A stretch of DNA of 64,000 bases from Klebsormidium nitens (taxonomy: Eukaryota; Streptophyta; Klebsormidiophyceae; Klebsormidiales; Klebsormidiaceae). Shown here in pieces: positions 60,778-64,000 of the stretch (positions are counted from its first letter, which is position 1; each line of letters opens with the position of its first letter). Where the stretch lies: the NCBI GenBank assembly GCA_000708835.1, contig DF236982.1, positions 248,001 to 312,000 on the forward strand. The letters are read 5' to 3'. Below the pieces are notes generated by a model that did no database searches, was not told the origin of the DNA, and worked only from the letters and a program-made list of their open reading frames with translations. A program made the translations under genes and the position numbers.

Positions 60778-63700
60778 ATGAATTATCGGGCAGGCACCAG
60801 GGCCCCCTCTGCTTGGGCCGCTCCCCGGGGGGAAGCTGAACCAGACGCCTTCGAGCTGCAAGCAGCGTCCCTGGCCCCCCTGACCGCCGCCATTCTGAAA
60901 GCGCGCAGGGGATCACCCGAGCCTCGTTACAAGTCCCGCCCGCAGTCGAGCCACTCGCAACGTTCCAGGGGGAACGCAAACGGGGGGTTCTTTTCGGGCT
61001 TATCAAGCCAGCCGTCTGCGGGGGGTAATTTGTGGTCAGCCCCCCATCGGTCTTCTGGGGGGGTGCGCTCAGGGCAGCTGGGAGACGGGGGGGTGCCGAC
61101 GACCGCGCTCGAAGAGAGCATCGCGCGGCTGAATGTGCTGCAGAGTCGGCTGAAACGGGGGGCGGGGGAGCCGGCGTCTGAACGAGCGTCGGGAGGCAGC
61201 TTGCGGAGGGGGCTGCTGAGCCCCCCGACGCGGAAAGATGATGTCAGCTCGGCGGAGGCCGCGGTAGCAAGTCAGCGGAAAGCGAGCTTGCGAGACGAGA
61301 TCCAGAGCGCAGAAAGGGCGCTGAACAGGGGGGTCCAGAAGGCTGCTTTTACCACCCCCGAGGGGGAGGTAAAGCGGGTAATCCGAGTGGACGAAGCGCC
61401 GCGCCCCCTGTCTGCAGCCAGGGGGATCAACCGGGCCCCGATAGATGGAAACGTGGGGCCAATCTCTGGGCATGATTACCCCCCTTTTTCGAAGCAGGAC
61501 GTGCGGCGCCACTCAATCGGGCCCCTCCCAGAGGCTCCCAGGGGCAGCTCAGATGCCGCAAACCGCAGGCACTCGTCTGATGGGGGGCGGCCGGCCTCTG
61601 CCAAAACGGACGCAGCTTATCCCGGACCTTACCCCTCCTTCGATTCCAGGGGGGTCCAGGACAGTGCAGAAGTCAGCTTTGGTCAGGAGGCGAGGACGCC
61701 AGGATTGTCGCAGTCATGGACGGGGCAGAGAATTCTCTGGTCGACGCAAGTGAGTCGGGGGGATAGTTTGGCGGAGGGGAGTGGTGAGAAACGGGTGGCA
61801 GCGACGGAGGGAAATGCTGAAAGGTGGGTGCGAATTTGAGCCGACTTCTCTGCACTTTGCTGTGCTACACTCTACTTGTTTAGTGGGTGTCATTCCACCC
61901 ATGTGTAAGAACATGTTAAGCCATTACCAAATTTGTCACTGAACTGAAGAGGCCTCTCACCGAAAAGATAGTTGTCATTGGCTGTCATGTGGTCCGATAA
62001 GTAAAGGTCGGCCCTCTTCATTATTTAGGGATTGCTTAGAGCAAGCTCGCTGGAGCTCCGTGGAGTAGCAGTGACAGAGCTGGAGTGGTGCAGCGGACTG
62101 CTTAAAGTACGGTCCGCGAGCCAAAATTATGCTGAGACTTGAACTTCTGCTTGTCTTGTCTGGTCAAAGGGGAAAATAACTCATACCACTTTTAAGGTAA
62201 TGTTGGGAAGACGCTCAACGGAGAAAGTTGATATGATCTGGCTGCACATATTGATGGACTTACTGCTTCGTTAATCCCCGGTCAAGAAGCTTGCTTCGCA
62301 ATTGCATGCATAGATTCGGCAAGAACCCCTCAGCCTCGTTCCCACATCTATGCTTGACGACATGCGAACGTTTCCCTTGAAAGACACGTCGTTCAATCAA
62401 ACTTTCAGAAGTATGCAGGCAGCGGCAAATCAGCTATATAGACCCGTCTTCTTCTGGCCCGCCTCCTCACCTATGCTTGACATCAAGGGGACGCATCCTC
62501 CAGAAAGACGTATTCAACTTGTACTTTCACCCGTGCAGGCAGCGACCAATCAGCTACACAGAGGGTGTTCTAAGAGAGTCGCTAACGGTTCCACTTTGAT
62601 GCTTGACATCAGTGGCCCATATCTCGCACAAGATGCATACAATAGTACATTCGCTCGTGCAGGCAGCGACCAATCAGCTACCCAGACGGTGTTCTATCTC
62701 AGTCGCTAACCGGTTCCACAACTGGGGGATCCCTGGATTCGCTGCAAGCAAGAGTGAGCTCCCTGGAGGCGGAGCGGGGGCCTCTCGAAGGACGACTGTA
62801 CGAGGTGAGTGCCTTGAATGGAAGGAGATTGAAGTGAGGCTGACGTTTGAAATGCGGAAAGAATGAGGCAGATATGGGAAGGGAACAAACCACAGGACTG
62901 GCCGTAAACGCCTAGGAGAAAGCAGTGTATGTGATCGAACTCCCATGAGATAGAAAATTCCCTTCAAATGGAGAGGACAGAGGAAAGAAAGAAGTCGTGC
63001 AGTGGGGCGCGTGTATAGAGGGCGCTAACGGGTTTGTCCGATCTAGCCTTTAGTCGGTCCTTCTTCGCCAAGCCTGCTTTTTCGAGTGGGCTAGGTTTGC
63101 TGTCATTACCAGGTAGAAAACAGAAGAAAGCTGAGAACGTGCCCTGTCGTACTGGACTTTGGACACGGATGTCTTCCGCGCTTTGGTCAGCAACAGGGCA
63201 AGCTCTCTATGTCTTCACGGAGTTTCGTCGCAGTCTGCTGACTCATATCAGATAAGGAACGCCAAAGTCCGGTCGTCAGCCCACAGAAGACAGGGTTTTG
63301 AAAACGAGTGTCCCCTTCTTCTCAGCGACTTTCGCTCTCTTTGCAGGCGATCGGCCGCATGTCCGCCTCGATGGAGCGCGCCTTTCAGCAGCGCGTCGAG
63401 CGCCTCGAGGCGACCATGCACGACGCCGTGGCCGAGGCGGTCGCCTTTCTGGGCAAAAAGGCGACCGCGGACGCCCGTTCCGAGATCGAAAAAGCGTCTG
63501 CGGACGCCCAAATGGCGATCGACAAGAAACTAGGGCCGGCGGGGATGGAGCGCCTCGCACGGCGCGCGGTGTGGCTCGTGGGGGGGAAGATGGGCGCGAG
63601 GGCGACCGCACTAGAGGCCAAAGCGGCTAGGTGGGCGCCCAAATAACGAAGTCTTTTCTTCTTGGGGGCTCTTGAGGAGAAGGAAACTAAATGCTGCGAG

Positions 63701-64000
63701 CCTAGCTAACTTTGATCACCTAAGCCAGATGAGTTGCCTGAGCGGTGAACGGGGAAGTCCCTTTTGACAATTCCCTTTGAAACGAGAGTTCGAGAATATG
63801 TTTACATTAGTTGCGGAGTCCCACCTACATTCAAAAGGTAATTGAGAAGCTAATATTTTCTTCCGTTCCGCAACCCAGAATGTTGATTGGATGCTTTTCT
63901 CTGTGCAGGGCGCTGACTGTCGCTAAGCGGACCGAGTCCCAGCTGCGCCAGCTGGAGGCCACTCACAAGCTAAGCGACGGCCACGTGTCCCATCTAACGG
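60778..64000 (+). CDS. Disordered plus coiled-coil protein, 3' end outside the window
   Basis: Exons 60778-61749, 62703-62804, 63347-63630 and 63909 onward join in phase. The first 324 residues are rich in Ser, Gly, Pro and Arg with a few short helices (ALEESIARLNVLQSRLKRG, EIQSAERALNRG). From exon 2 the sequence becomes coiled coil: LDSLQARVSSLEAE, then MERAFQQRVERLEATMHD, and QLRQLEATHKL at the window edge. No catalytic motif is seen. Such architecture fits a cytoskeletal, centrosomal or scaffold protein, but I recognise no family. Intron 1 contains three copies of a repeat that overlaps the exon 2 acceptor. The start is the first ATG of the open frame and follows a stop-rich region. Confidence 0.72.
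62390..62730 (+). repeat. Three 120-base tandem copies up to an exon acceptor
   Basis: Units marked by GCAGGCAGCG and CAATCAGCTA begin near 62415, 62535 and 62659. The last unit runs into the genuine exon 2 acceptor at 62703 (AG|TCGCTAACCGGTTCCAC). The middle unit carries a copy of that exon start (AGTCGCTAACGGTTCCAC). A shared ATGCTTGACATC element also repeats, with a variant (ATGCTTGACGACATG) at 62350. Confidence 0.9.

Noticed and set aside
62094-62160. tRNA-like words (GTGGTGCAGCGGACTGC)
   Set aside because: No T-loop GTTCGA sequence and no acceptor stem pairing at the right distance.

Overview
This window looks like nuclear DNA of a streptophyte green alga. Klebsormidium or a relative is my guess from gene content, not something I could test. 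All but one of the genes are split by many short introns with GT-AG borders, base composition is near 50% GC, and the families are plant-type: a ROOT UVB SENSITIVE (DUF647) protein, an F-box/LRR protein, a DRM-type DNA methyltransferase with permuted motifs, a plant-like RING finger and an ABCG half transporter. I assembled exon models by hand from splice sites, reading phase and protein similarity. There is no sign of prokaryotic or organellar DNA.

Layout: RUS protein (+, 785-7566); single-exon F-box/LRR gene (-, 8856-10232); divergent from it, a multi-pass membrane protein ending in a RING finger (+, 10617-15655); gene-poor gap; small secreted cysteine-rich protein with two six-cysteine units (+, 18489-23236); NPF-motif-rich protein with a conserved beta-rich N-terminal domain (-, 24802-29334 or further upstream); a long superfamily 2 helicase-like gene of no family I recognise (-, 31556-41504); head-to-head with it, exons for an RFTS-like domain (+, about 41.7-45.1 kb) running straight into DRM catalytic exons (+, 45490-48601); a complete ABCG half transporter (-, 50172-58993); a coiled-coil protein cut by the window end (+, 60778-64000).

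The most interesting part is 31.5-48.6 kb. An SF2 helicase and a DNA methyltransferase sit head to head about 150 bp apart, and the methyltransferase seems to carry an RFTS-like domain, which is known from maintenance methyltransferases (DNMT1/MET1), in front of a DRM (de novo) catalytic domain. If that is one transcript, it is an architecture I do not know. The two genes may form a coregulated chromatin module.

A second theme runs through the window. Introns of at least three genes contain tandem copies of the edge of the neighbouring exon together with its splice site (3.8-4.3 kb, 5.7-6.0 kb, 51.2-51.7 kb, 53.3-53.8 kb, 54.5-55.2 kb, 62.4-62.7 kb). In the ABCG gene this yields six extra micro-exon look-alikes. 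This looks like a recurrent mutational process that builds decoy or alternative splice sites.
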